Assembly (NCBI GenBank): GCA_030407315.1
Contig: JALQPE010002471.1
Location: forward strand, 1 to 64,000
From: Asparagopsis taxiformis
Taxonomy: Eukaryota; Rhodophyta; Florideophyceae; Bonnemaisoniales; Bonnemaisoniaceae
Direction of reading: 5' to 3'
Length of the DNA stretch: 64,000 nt
The notes under the pieces are model-generated. The model made no database searches. It saw nothing but the letters and a program-made list of their open reading frames with translations, and was not told where the DNA came from. Shown piece by piece: positions 41,698 through 53,100 of this stretch (position 1 is the stretch's first letter; each line of letters starts with the position of its first letter). Made by a program: the position numbers and the translations under genes.

Positions 41698-42633
41698 ATG
41701 GCTCTCGACACAGAGGATCTCGTCGGAGGCCGTTGGAAGCTCGGCGCAAAGCTCGGAGCTGGAGCTTTTGGTGAAGTCTACATGGCAACCGATGTAGACA
41801 CTGGTGAAGTTGTCGCTGTCAAGATGGAGCGTATGGGCAATAAACACCCCCAGCTCCTCTACGAGAATCGAGTTTACAAATGGTTGAACAACTCCTCATC
41901 CGAGCTCGTTGGCGTGCCCAGACCCCGCTTCTACGGCGCTCTCGGTGAATACAATGTGCTCGTCATGGACCTTCTCGGCCCCAGTCTCGAAGATCGTCTC
42001 AACGAGTGCAGGAGACGTCTCGGTATCAAGTCGGTGCTCATGATCGGCATTCAGGCGATGAGAAGAATTGAATTTGTGCACAGCAAGAGCTTCCTCCATC
42101 GCGATATCAAGCCGGACAATATGCTGATGGGTAACTCCGATGCCAGTACCGTCTATCTAGTCGACTTTGGATTGGCAAAGCGTTATCGCGATCACGTTAC
42201 CAAACAGCATCTACCGTATCGTGAGGGCAAGCATTTAACAGGAACGGCGCGTTACGCGTCGGTGCACACGCATCTGGGCATTGAACAGTCGCGTCGTGAC
42301 GACCTCGAGTCGCTCGGCTACGTGCTGGTCTATCTGTTCAAGGGCTCCCTGCCGTGGCAGGGTATTCGCGTCGCGAACAAGAAGCAAAAGTATGCAAAGA
42401 TTCGTGATCGTAAGCAGAACATTTCGCTGAGGGAACTGTGCAAGGATATGCCCAGTCAGATGGTTGAGTATTTCCGCTATGTTCGTCGTTTAGAGTTTGA
42501 GGACAGGCCTGATTACTCGTATCTTAGGAGTCTTTTTAGGAAGGCGTTGGAGAGGAAGAATGTGACGGATGATGGCGTTTTTGACTGGATGGAGTCATCT
42601 TCGCACAGGAGTTCGAGAAAGTCTAGAAAATAA
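41698..42633 (+). CDS. Casein kinase 1
   Basis: 311 residues from ATG in context caacATGG. The catalytic domain is highly conserved: GGRWKLGAKLGAGAFGEVYM, VAVKMER, FLHRDIKPDNMLMG, VDFGLAKRYRD and the CK1-specific LTGTARYASVHTHLGIEQSR in place of APE. The domain ends near residue 300 with only a short basic Ser/Arg tail, so there is no long regulatory C-terminus as in CK1 delta/epsilon. It phosphorylates primed Ser/Thr in many pathways. Intronless. The first codons are C-rich on the coding strand and the last ones G-rich. Confidence 0.97.
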   Translation: MALDTEDLVGGRWKLGAKLGAGAFGEVYMATDVDTGEVVAVKMERMGNKHPQLLYENRVYKWLNNSSSELVGVPRPRFYGALGEYNVLVMDLLGPSLEDRLNECRRRLGIKSVLMIGIQAMRRIEFVHSKSFLHRDIKPDNMLMGNSDASTVYLVDFGLAKRYRDHVTKQHLPYREGKHLTGTARYASVHTHLGIEQSRRDDLESLGYVLVYLFKGSLPWQGIRVANKKQKYAKIRDRKQNISLRELCKDMPSQMVEYFRYVRRLEFEDRPDYSYLRSLFRKALERKNVTDDGVFDWMESSSHRSSRKSRK

Positions 42634-43167
42634 ATTGTACATGTATGTTACTAGCTATTGCTTTTGACGGACGATTACTCTCTCTTTGTGGAACAGTGCA
42701 TTGAAGGTTGAAGGCACTGCGGCGTGATGCGGCGCAGCGCAGCGCAGCACGGTTTGGTGCAATGTATGTTATGTTGCTAAGCTTACATAATCGTAAGGGA
42801 ATGTACGTTGCAAAGCACTTTGTCGCTAATATGATTGGTTCATCCACAGCGCGGATGCGCGTCAAATCCATTGCTCCGGCTCCAGCAATATGTGATCAAT
42901 TATCAGCGGCGCGCCAGTGCAATGCGAGAGATTCCACTGAGATAAGTGTGCCGAGTCGAGCCCAAGCGGACGGCAGAAGTGTGATCAATTCACACGAGTG
43001 GCCAACCGGCGGCAACTTGCACAAAAAATAAATCGATTTTCCACCATCGCTTGTCATTGCTTCAACATCAATTGCGCCCACGCTGTCTTTCCCGATCTCC
43101 GCTCACGTCATCATCACAAACGTCCACACTACGCGCCGCGCCGCGTCGCCTCGTCCTTCAAGCTGCC
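42634..43167 (+). other. Spacer between CK1 and ferredoxin genes
   Basis: Contains aataaa at the CK1 end and a short gcggcgcagcgcagcgcagc tract (about 42730). No gene. Confidence 0.45.
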
Positions 43168-43750
43168 ATGCAACACTTGCGAACAGCTCTACCCGTCTTA
43201 ACGACGCGTATCCGCACAGCATTTGTGCGCAACCCTTCAATTCGCACCTTGCATGCGTCGTCGTCGCCATTTCACCGCCATCCAAACAGCTCGCAAGTGG
43301 ACCCTTCCACAGCCATCACCGTTACTTTTATTGATCGTCAAGGCGATCAACACATCGTTCAAGCGTCCCCCGGACGCTCACTGCTCGAGATTGCACACGC
43401 CAATCATATAGATCTGGAGGGCGCCTGCGAAGGCAGTCTGGCATGTTCCACTTGTCACGTATATTTAGATGAGAATTCGTACAATGCCCTCGAAGAGCCG
43501 TGTGATGACGAAAACGATATGCTTGATTTGGCATTCGGACTCACCGAAATGTACGTGTGTGCGACAATTTACGTTTCTCACCCGTCGTTCTTGTGCCTGC
43601 TAACCACCCAGCTACTCTTGTCGTTGCGCCTTTAGGTCGCGATTGGGATGCCAGATTAAGGTATCTCGCCAATTGGACGGAATACGTGTAACTCTCCCTC
43701 CAGCCACGAGAAATATGGCTGTCGACGGTTTCGTTCCTCAACCCCATTAG
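43168..43750 (+). CDS. Mitochondrial [2Fe-2S] ferredoxin (adrenodoxin type), one intron
   Basis: Exons 43168-43550 and 43636-43750 encode 165 residues. The 85-bp intron (GTACGT...CTTTAG) has phase 2 and splits ...[14 protein letters not shown]. Cluster ligands are C-x5-C-x2-C in [16 protein letters not shown] plus the fourth Cys in RLGCQI, which is only reached after splicing. The N-terminus [20 protein letters not shown] is a basic mitochondrial presequence; the frame is open upstream, but this ATG best fits. It passes electrons from ferredoxin reductase to Fe-S cluster assembly or haem A synthesis. Its stop is 33 bases from that of the convergent next gene. Confidence 0.93.
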
Positions 43751-43783
43751 CACCCACACTTGTTTACAATTCACTCTACATTC

Positions 43784-46195
43784 CTAGCCTTCGTTATTTT
43801 GGTAGTATTCCCGCTCGCATTTGTCAAGTGCTGCCCTTAGTTTTGCAATAGTCGCTAGCGGGTCCGGCTGTCGTCTTGTCGGCTGACAAATTTTGCGAAC
43901 ACTCGCAAGCATCTCCGGAGTGCAGCAATCATCTCTGTACCCGAGATCTAGTGTGCGCATCACACTGGGTGTTTGTGCGACCGTGGGCCGTTTGGATACC
44001 ATATCACGTGCGCGCAGTTGTGATAGCTTGGACGCTTGTCGCGTCGAACGTCGTACCGTGCGCCTCTCCGTAACACCCTGTTCGGCCCGCAACTTTCTCA
44101 ACGTCTTGCGCGCCGTCATTTGTGCAGCTTGCCGTCGTTCTTGCACCGTCATGGAACGAGGAGATTGCAATTCACCAGCCCTCACTTCTTCATCAGCCAC
44201 TTCTGGATTATCAACGCTGTGCTCAAACTCAGCCAACGTCCGTGTAATACCTTTCTCGATTTCTTTCATCATCACGCTATTCAGATTACCTCCATACATT
44301 TTTGCAAACTCAGCTATCGGCATGCTCAGCACATCGGGAGAATACTTAGTGATGTAGTTTCGATATTTGAATTTCATATTGTTGACTGCAGACTCCCTCT
44401 GCATCCGGATTAATCTGATTCGATTCTCGCATTCATCATCCAGTTCACTTAGTTGCTCAGCAAGAAGTTTTCGTATTCCAGCAATTCTGTCCGTCACAAG
44501 CAGTTGTCGTTTTGAATTCACCATCTCATGCTTGGAAGTAGTCATATCCCTCTGTGCACTATTCGGATCTTCATTTTCAGAACCACTTGGAGGCGTACCA
44601 GTACCATTCGAACGGTTTCGAACAGAATCAGCTATCTTGGGCGTGTTAGGCTTTGCTTTTTTCACCACCGCATTAGCTTCATCGGTATTCAAGGCTTGTT
44701 TCTCACGAAGAGGAATACGCTTATCTTCAGCGTACTTTCGCTTTTGAGACCTCGCGTCATTCCTTGTCCTTCGAGGTGAATCTTTTTTGACGTTTATCTC
44801 TTCATCTTCTTCATCCGATTGGTTATCTGCAGCGTCTACCGATGGAGAATCGGCAGCTGTATTCACTCTCATCGTTCTGTGGGGGCTTTTATCCTCATCC
44901 TCCTTCAATTCTGATTTGCTAGGCGCCTCAGATTCTGGAGATGACGCTTCGTCCGGTGTGTTATCAAATTCAGAGTTTGCCATTTCTTCATCTATCAAGG
45001 CATTTGACTTCTTTGCCTTGCGAGTGTGCCCCATCATCTTCTCATCTGGAGTGTTGTCTTGTTTTTGTAACGCGTCGGATACCTTCCTGGCTCGCTTTCG
45101 CCTCCGCGGTGTCACCTCTTCATTGACACGAGAATCGGGTGTTTCAGGGATAATGTCAGGTTGTTTACGGGCATGCGGTTTCTTCGTTTTTAATCTAGCC
45201 ATTCTTTCAATCACACCCCTCGGTTTAGACGCTTCGGCAACTTCAGAGACATCAACCAGTGTGTCAGAGACTTTCCGAACAGTCCGTTTCCTAGCGCGGC
45301 GGTTTGCCACAGGTTTTGCCGCTGCATCTGTCTCATGCTCGGCATCCGGCAGTACTGCATCGTCTGCTGTACTCTTCTCGCTTGGTTTGGTACGTTTTGA
45401 CACATTCGGCTTCGATGCAACCCTTGTCAAAACTTTTGCTTTCGCCCGCCTCCCTCTGCGCAGAACAATCGGAGATGTTTCCTCGTCGCCATCATCATCA
45501 TCAACAGGCACATCGGACATTTTTCGTGTAGTACGCTTCACAGCCCGACGGGGAGCAACTTCTTCAGTACTGTCATCCTCTGAATGGGAGCTTGACGAAT
45601 TTTCTCCCGACTTCACGCTGCCACTTTGATCTCGCGCATCCGTTTCAGCAGCAGCTTCAAGGTCCATCTGTTCCGAATGAGCGTTTCGCAGAGACGACCG
45701 AAGCGACTGTCTTCTCGTAGCTCTCATCGCATCGACGCGTGCAGGCACAGATTTCTTCGCTTTCACATGCGGTATGACGGGCGGTTTGTTCGGGTGCGAG
45801 ACGTTTTCTTTCTTCCGCAAAACAGACGCCCTTTGTGGAGGTGAATCGACAGGTGTGTGCGCTGCTTCGTCGGTCTTAACGCCCCGGTCATCATTCTCTT
45901 CCATCGAGCCGATGTCCTCCCCGCCCTTCCATGCATTGTACAGGCAGAGCGCTGCGCGCGCTTCCTGGATCTTCCACGGCTGACTGCCGTGCGATGCAAA
46001 TGGCATCACGGTGGCAACCTCGCCCGTACAAAACTGAACAGTGACGCCAGGGCGCCACCATTCAGGCTTGTTTTCTGCATGGTAGGACGCTCGCTTTGTC
46101 TTCTGCGTGTCGCGAACGGCCGCTTGAAGAGCCTGGACCAGGGCGCTCTTGGAACTTTCTGCGAAAGGATCCTGTGCAGATGTTAGCTGCCGCAT
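43784..46195 (-). CDS. Basic nuclear protein with Borealin-like C-terminal helical region
   Basis: 803 residues from ATG at 46195; codons upstream start with TTG only. An N-terminal globular part (PEWWRPGVTVQFCTGEVATV ... ARAALCLYNAW) matches no family I know. A long charged disordered middle follows, with three copies of a basic motif ending RKxSD (TTRKMSD, TVRKVSD, RARKVSD). Residues about 569-640 (LLAEQLSELDDECENRIRLI ... VLSMPIAEFAKMYGGNL) resemble the Nbl1/Borealin N-terminal domain, which forms the chromosomal passenger three-helix bundle. The C-terminus has a conserved-looking QTPSVMRTLDLG. RKxS sites fit basophilic kinases such as Aurora. Identity is tentative. Confidence 0.5.
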   Translation of the reverse strand: MRQLTSAQDPFAESSKSALVQALQAAVRDTQKTKRASYHAENKPEWWRPGVTVQFCTGEVATVMPFASHGSQPWKIQEARAALCLYNAWKGGEDIGSMEENDDRGVKTDEAAHTPVDSPPQRASVLRKKENVSHPNKPPVIPHVKAKKSVPARVDAMRATRRQSLRSSLRNAHSEQMDLEAAAETDARDQSGSVKSGENSSSSHSEDDSTEEVAPRRAVKRTTRKMSDVPVDDDDGDEETSPIVLRRGRRAKAKVLTRVASKPNVSKRTKPSEKSTADDAVLPDAEHETDAAAKPVANRRARKRTVRKVSDTLVDVSEVAEASKPRGVIERMARLKTKKPHARKQPDIIPETPDSRVNEEVTPRRRKRARKVSDALQKQDNTPDEKMMGHTRKAKKSNALIDEEMANSEFDNTPDEASSPESEAPSKSELKEDEDKSPHRTMRVNTAADSPSVDAADNQSDEEDEEINVKKDSPRRTRNDARSQKRKYAEDKRIPLREKQALNTDEANAVVKKAKPNTPKIADSVRNRSNGTGTPPSGSENEDPNSAQRDMTTSKHEMVNSKRQLLVTDRIAGIRKLLAEQLSELDDECENRIRLIRMQRESAVNNMKFKYRNYITKYSPDVLSMPIAEFAKMYGGNLNSVMMKEIEKGITRTLAEFEHSVDNPEVADEEVRAGELQSPRSMTVQERRQAAQMTARKTLRKLRAEQGVTERRTVRRSTRQASKLSQLRARDMVSKRPTVAQTPSVMRTLDLGYRDDCCTPEMLASVRKICQPTRRQPDPLATIAKLRAALDKCEREYYQNNEG

Positions 46196-47160
46196 GTTTT
46201 CGCAAGCTCGCAATGGAATATAAAGATTACTGGTAGACCAGTTGATTACTGGAATGCTAAAGATGATATTAGCTGACTGAAGAATTGTTTAGTTGTCTCT
46301 TCGCAGGTTGTTCAAGCGAATGACGCGGGAAATTTTGGATTCAAATTTGTTCTGAACTGTAAGGCACTCTGTAATGCCGCATAACTCTTGAATCTCAAAG
46401 TTCGGACACGTGTATACGATGATATCCATGTGCTCGAACAGCAGGCGTTTGTTTTATCTCTCATCACCATCGTCATCACACGCCATGGCTGGCATCTGCT
46501 CGAGCCCCGGTCGCTGTAGAGATTCATGTGGCTGTTGTTGCTTTGAATGCTTGTGAGATGAATAGTCAGTGGAAGGAGATGCTATATATCGTTTAAAAGT
46601 CTAGTAATGGTGATACACGATGGAAAAGTTACAGCAGAGGGAAACATATACAACTGTGATCAGAGCTCCATTTTTCACACGCAGCTTTGAAGAAAGATCA
46701 GTTCTGCTTGGATTGCACACGTCCAGCGTCCAGATATATTTATCGACAATTCGTAAGCCGCGCATTGAGGTAGAAAAGCTCGTGCAAACTTGTATGTTAA
46801 TCAGACAAGTGGCCTCGCATCAGGCCATTCTTCATCTCACCGAAGCATTGTCATTGTTGATGTAAGCTGGAAGAAGATTGAAGACTTGTCCTAACATCAA
46901 TCGCCAGGTGGGAAGGTACCGTTGCCAGTATCAATGTTTTAAGTTGAGGCATGGAGAGGATGTGTTGGCATTAGCGAAGAGGACAAATAACAAAACCAAA
47001 CTGATAATTAATTTATTCTTCTCATTTCCGGGGCCAACTCGCCCTCAGACGCTGGAAATCGCTTGTTTGAGACACAACGGGCAACAAAATCAGGTTGGAA
47101 TTGCTCTCCAATGAGTTGGAATGGCCTTCCACAGGCACTGAATACTTTACAATTAACTGT
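46196..47160. other. Upstream region of the Borealin-like gene
   Basis: About 0.95 kb without a supported gene. Frames at 46620-46865 and 46878-47114 have no recognisable motifs. It contains the promoter of the minus-strand gene to its left and the 3' end of UTP10. Confidence 0.4.
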
Positions 47161-50100
47161 CTACTTGAGCTGCTCGAGAATGGGCTCTCCAGCAAGTGCT
47201 TCCATAACCTGAGCAAATGACTTGCCGGCTTCCTGCACCGCATCATCTTCATCGTCAATGACATCCGCGAGAACAGGCATAGTTTCTGGAAGTGTGACCA
47301 AAAATTCATCACCCACAGTCTTGGCAAGGCATTTGGCACAATCCAACGATGCCTTTCGAACGCTTGCTTTCAGATCCCGAGATCGTGCAAGAATGGTGCG
47401 CGACAACGACATGAGTAATTCACGACTCTCCTCTTTCGATTCTTCTGCGCTTCCCATTGTCAAGATTCGTTGTGCAAGTGCTTGCAACCCATCCATAACT
47501 CGACTGTAGTCAACATCAACCTCGTCAAATGCTGAAATCAGCCCATCTTGAATCTTCACAACGACATTCTTCTTCAAAACAGTCTCGTTGAGAGATTGCC
47601 TCAAAAATAGTGTCAGGTTATCCAAGCAAAGATCACCGAGCTCGGCTTGTAATTTGCAAAGTTGCCCCCCAAATTTGGTAGCACGATCTTCTTCAGCTGC
47701 AGGTCGTTTCCGTTTCTTAGCTTTTTCAGCTGTTTTCGGCTTCATCATGATTGGTCTCTTCATCGAAATAACGGACAGGACATTGTCTACAAGGTGTGCA
47801 AAATATGGAATCATTAATCCCTTCAACGTGTTCAGAAGGGCAGCAGTGACCTTGTACAGCGGGATTGCTCTCAATATATTCTTAGCCACTTCTATCTCCA
47901 CTGTACTGCAAGCAAGGCTTGCCTCTTCTGACAAAGTCGCTCCGTCGGACCATTGGATGAATTTGTTATAAAGCACTTTGAAATCGGATTCAGAAAGCTT
48001 CAATACCATGGCCAGGAATGCATCCGTGCAAGCATTGTCAACTGCCAAATCAGTTTTATGTACTACACTGTCTTCATCATCTTCTTCATTGCTTGCTTCT
48101 TCATTTGGCGAAATACTTCCTTCGTAACATTTTCGACGGAAGTCAAGACACTTCCAGAAGATGTCTAAAAAGTTTTCCAATTCGTCCTTCAATTCTTTCT
48201 TCCGAATCTTTTCCACAGCCTTTTGAGTACATCGCATCACCAGAAGTACTCCCGCATACGACTCACGACAAATCTGCAACTCATCTAATGCAACTGTCAA
48301 CGCAACTACAGAGGAATGCGATGGAACCTTCTGAATGGCAAATTCTAGTAGATCTTCAAGAACGTCGACGTTCACAACAACAGCGATCGATGCTATCTTC
48401 TGTAACGTCTTACGACCAAACATTCTGGGCACCGTTTCCAGAGTGCATGTACATGCCCGAACAGCAGCTTCCGATAGTCCGACAAGAGCAGACGTTATGC
48501 GCTCAGGGACGTCTTCTTGCGGGTTTTTGAAAGTCACTTCCAATACCGTTGCAGAGAACTCCATCAATCTAGGAATGAACGGAGCCGCTCGCTTCGCAAG
48601 TACCAGCATCATAGAAGAAAGACACAACAATACACTTGTTAAGAAAACCAAATGCTCTTCATCGTATGTCTTGGGGGAATATGATTGTTTGGTTTTTGGA
48701 CTGTTGATGATCCCCATAAGAGTAGAACAGAATTCCAAGACTTGATCGCGGGAGGAGGCACCAAAAGTGCGACTAAGGTTCTCCAAATTCGAAACAGCTG
48801 CTTGTCGAATATCTATCGATATCTGGGTAGGGTCCCTTTCTGCCAAATCACAGAGGGCAGCTCCAACTTGTTCGACAAAGTCTTTCTCAATCTTCTTCTC
48901 AGCTTTTCGGCCATAGGTGGCAAGGTTGATGTCGAAACTCCATGCATAGGCCCATTGCTTGTACCTAGCATCAAGGCGATGGGTAAGAGCTTCCAAAGTG
49001 CGTTCCCGGAGGAGCTGCTCTTCTGTTGCCAGAGCTTCTGTGACACATTTTGCGAGGGATTGTAAGGGAAGGATTGCGAGGACGGCTCCCAATGCATCCT
49101 TCCTGGTTGAAAGCGCGGAACAACTCAGTAGTTTTTTGAACAGACTTGAAAGTGCTACTTCGATTGCAGTGCTGTCCCTATCCTCAGAGGCAGCAAGGGC
49201 TTCTAACAGTTTTGTGACGAACGCTGGATGCAAAATGTGGGCTGCAGATAACGTGCATGTCAACTTCTCATCAGTGCCATAAATCGCTCTGAGGTCTGCT
49301 GCGGCACTCTGGTTCACTTCCAAGAGGAACTCGGAGCATTCTTGAGCTGCAAGTTGTTCACTAACTGATGCTGTTGACAACAACCAGATTTCCTGGAGAC
49401 ACATTACAACTCCTGATGCGGGATTTGCAGTATTCATTCGGCTGCAGGCAGCGATGATCGCTCTCTTATCTGCACTCAATGGCTTCCAATGTGCCTTCCC
49501 ATATGCTGTTGAGCATATCCATTTTGCCACGATGTCAAACTCGCAATTACTGGCTACCAGAGCACCGATAATGCGCTGGAGCGACCGCAACGCTCGCTCT
49601 GAATCTCTGAAATCAAAAATGTGTTCGATCACTGGGAGGATAACGGATTTCAACTGATCCCCAAATTGTGGAGCGAGCACTTCCATGAGCTCGAGAGCGG
49701 AACCTCGAACGGCTGCTAAGAGGGCATTTTCTTCCCCCTGGAAGCCAGGGTATGGAAAGAATACGGTATCTGCCACGACACTAATGTTAATAAGATCGTT
49801 CTCCGAATCTTGACGGGAATCAACACTGTGCAATAGTGCGAGTACATCAATGACGTTACCGAATTCGAATACAAGGTCTTCTTCCATCTCGGATTTTTCA
49901 TCTTCTGACAACTCCATCACCGACATGATAAACTTCCACAGTGGAACTTTCAGGGAATATAGTGAGGTGGTGGGCTTGCTAGAGCTATCCTTGATCATTG
50001 CAACGCGCCTTTGGACATTCCTTAATGCTCCTATTGCGACTTTCGCCTTAAACCCTCCATCAATAAAGGGAGTCTGTTCTTCCGTAGTCCGGCGCTTCTT

Positions 50101-53100
50101 GGGCTGAGTTGCAAGCAGATTCGGTATATCGGTCAGGAACTTACCGATGTGTTTCAAGGGAACAACAGGATCAAATACAACGCCCAAAAGCTTTTGGGCA
50201 GACTCCCCTCCAATAGAGGACTTTGAAGACGACGACAATACATGAGATAGAATATCATTCCTGATATTTTTTGTCTCCTTTGATGATGAGAGAACCGAGA
50301 ACATGCGCGCAAACAAGCAAACAAAAGTTACGTCGGCTTGCGGAGGTAAATCTGCGTTCACGCTAGGTGCTCTAGAAGTAGACAGTTTGGCAACAATACT
50401 TTTCACTCTACTTGTCACCGTCTTCCCATCCACGTGGGATAGCTTTTCCGGAGAGATCAATGCAGTCATCCGAGCAATATATTCATTACTCTTCTTGGAG
50501 GAGAAGTCATCCGGAACCATGGCGTCTAAATATTTTTGGAGCAATGTCAACAATCTATTATGTTGCTCTTGATTCCCTAGTTTCGTGCCTTCAATAGCTC
50601 GTAGCAGAAGGAGGCGCTCCGAATCGGATACATTTGGATTCACTATTCGATCACAGATCATATCAAGCAACTGCTTAAACTCTAGACGAGTCTTCGCCTG
50701 CAGACACATCGTTAATGGCAGGGTAGTACCAGAAGAATCAGCACACCATGGCAATACAGACCTAATCAGCTCTTGGGAAATTTCATCAGATGACAGCTCT
50801 TCCAATGACAAAACACCCCTTTCTAATACTTCGGATGCAACTTCTCCCAACACTGAGAGGCTAGAACTCTTCCCATTCAACCCCTCCAGTGAACAGGATG
50901 TACAAAGCCGCTCCGCTTCTTTTCTGGATAGCGGGTCGTCAGCATATAATGCGTGTAGCAAGACAAACATAGCTTCGTCCTGGACTGCTTTGGAGCTGTG
51001 AGCAGCGGAAATATTCACAAACCACTTCAAGCTGACTCTTCGAATCTCCCCACTACCGTCCGAACCCAAGTGAGAACAGCCTCGTTTCATCATTGCAATC
51101 GTATCCAGAAGGCCAATTTCTTCGAAAAGCTGACCGACATACTTCTGAAACTTGACATGCTTTTCTACTCTCGATACCAACATCCAAATCTGATCACATA
51201 TACTACGGAACATGGGCTCAGGAATCTGAGAGTTATGGAGCAAAGGTAGTCTGTCCATGAGAGCTTCACAAATATCCGCACGGATTGCCTCGAAATTCTC
51301 AAATGTTGATGCTAGGTATTTGACGAGGGAATGGATTGTGGTACTATGACTTGACCTTAACTTCAACTCTGCCAGATGCCCCAGCCATGACTTGACCATT
51401 ATTATAATCCAGCGAATATCCCATTTCATTAGATCGTTCATCAAAGTTTTCAACGTCTTGAAGCTGTTTTCGACCCTTGAGGACACATCCTTTTTGATAC
51501 GCTCTGATAGACTGTCCTCATTCTTTTCAATACTCGCGGCACATGATGGTATCATCTGTTTCAAAGCGGATTGCGAGTCTGAGACTTGGTCTACAGGTAA
51601 AATGTCTGAAATTATCAACCCTATGAGCAAAGACTCGACTCGGAGGTCATCTTTGGAGTGCAGCTGGAGGCAGAGAGCAATTAAATTCTGGGCGAAATCC
51701 TGCATCCCCATGGTATCTATGCTTTTCTTTGAGGAGAGTGCCTTCGCTTCTGAAATATATCGCTGTGCAACAATCGAAAGAACCTCGGCATGTTCCATAC
51801 GAGATAAGAATACCTCCAAGCATTGAACTGCCTTGGCGACACACTTGATATCGACGTCGTCAGAAATAATATGAAGTAACTTGCTTGGATATGCCTCACT
51901 CTTTGTTCCGATATTCCGCCACGAGTTCTGGCATTCCTCGATGACTTTGTTCAGACCGAGCAACCGAACAGAAGGTTCAGGGTGATCCAGGGCACCAATG
52001 AGGGTACCATCGTAAGCAGAAAGGTTACCTTCCTTGGCATCAGATTTCAATTTGACAGTCTGTATTGGCGCATTGCGAAGGCCTCTCGTAATGGCTTTAT
52101 CGGCATATTTGTAGTGTTTCTTGTCGACGTTCTGCAGGCGGTTGTCGAAATGCTGCCGCAATCCGGTGTCGACGGCGTCTGCATATCTTCCGTGCGCGAG
52201 AGATGATATAGTTTCAGAAACGAGGGAAGTAAATTCCTTAGCTTCCGCCGTTTTGAATTGGGGAAATAGATCCAACAGAGCAACGATAACTTGGGTGACT
52301 GAGTCATCTGGACAAATCTCATGATCTACGAGAGCTTCGTTAAGACTGGAAAACGGAGACATGTCGTCTAGAAGGGAACGCACAAACCGCAACAACGTCG
52401 CAAGAAAAACTGAACGAGCGGTAGCTAGATTCTGTAAGCGAGGAAGAGCGAGGCGGAATTTAGATCCGCGAAATAGTGCGACTGCAACGTGCGCAGGGAT
52501 ATCGACTGAATGTGTGACTGCAAGTGCAACAGTTGTTAGGGCGAGGTCGGAGAATGGAGTTTCCTTGGGTGCATTGAGAAAAATAGCAGACGCGGACTGG
52601 AGCATAGCTGAAGCGATTTCTTGGGATGCTTTGGGTAATGCGGCTGCCATGGCGACGAGAAGAGCGGAAAGGAGCTCCACGATTAGAGGCACTTTATCGT
52701 CATGCTTGAGCTCTTTAAGAACAGTACATGTTTCCAACACAGATAAAGCGAGCTGGCGATTGGGTTTTGTTGAGAGACGGCGGACGAGGAGGTTTGCTAT
52801 CAGAGAAGTCTGTGCGGTATTAGTTACTCCAAGCATGACTGTCTTCGAAGCTGCTTTGAGCAGGAGATGGAGCACGGCATCGGGGCAGTTGTGATGCAGA
52901 AAGTCAATTGATGGAGGTTTAGATTGACGAGCTACAGGCTTTAGCCAATCCCAACTGGAATGCCTCTTATCGCCCAGGATTGCGCGTGTAAGACGGACAA
53001 AATTCTGAGTAGCATGGAAGGGGAGAGCGGAGATGAAGATTGCGGATACTTCTTCATGTGTTCCGAGACGGGATACATTCAATGCTTGAATGAACCATTC

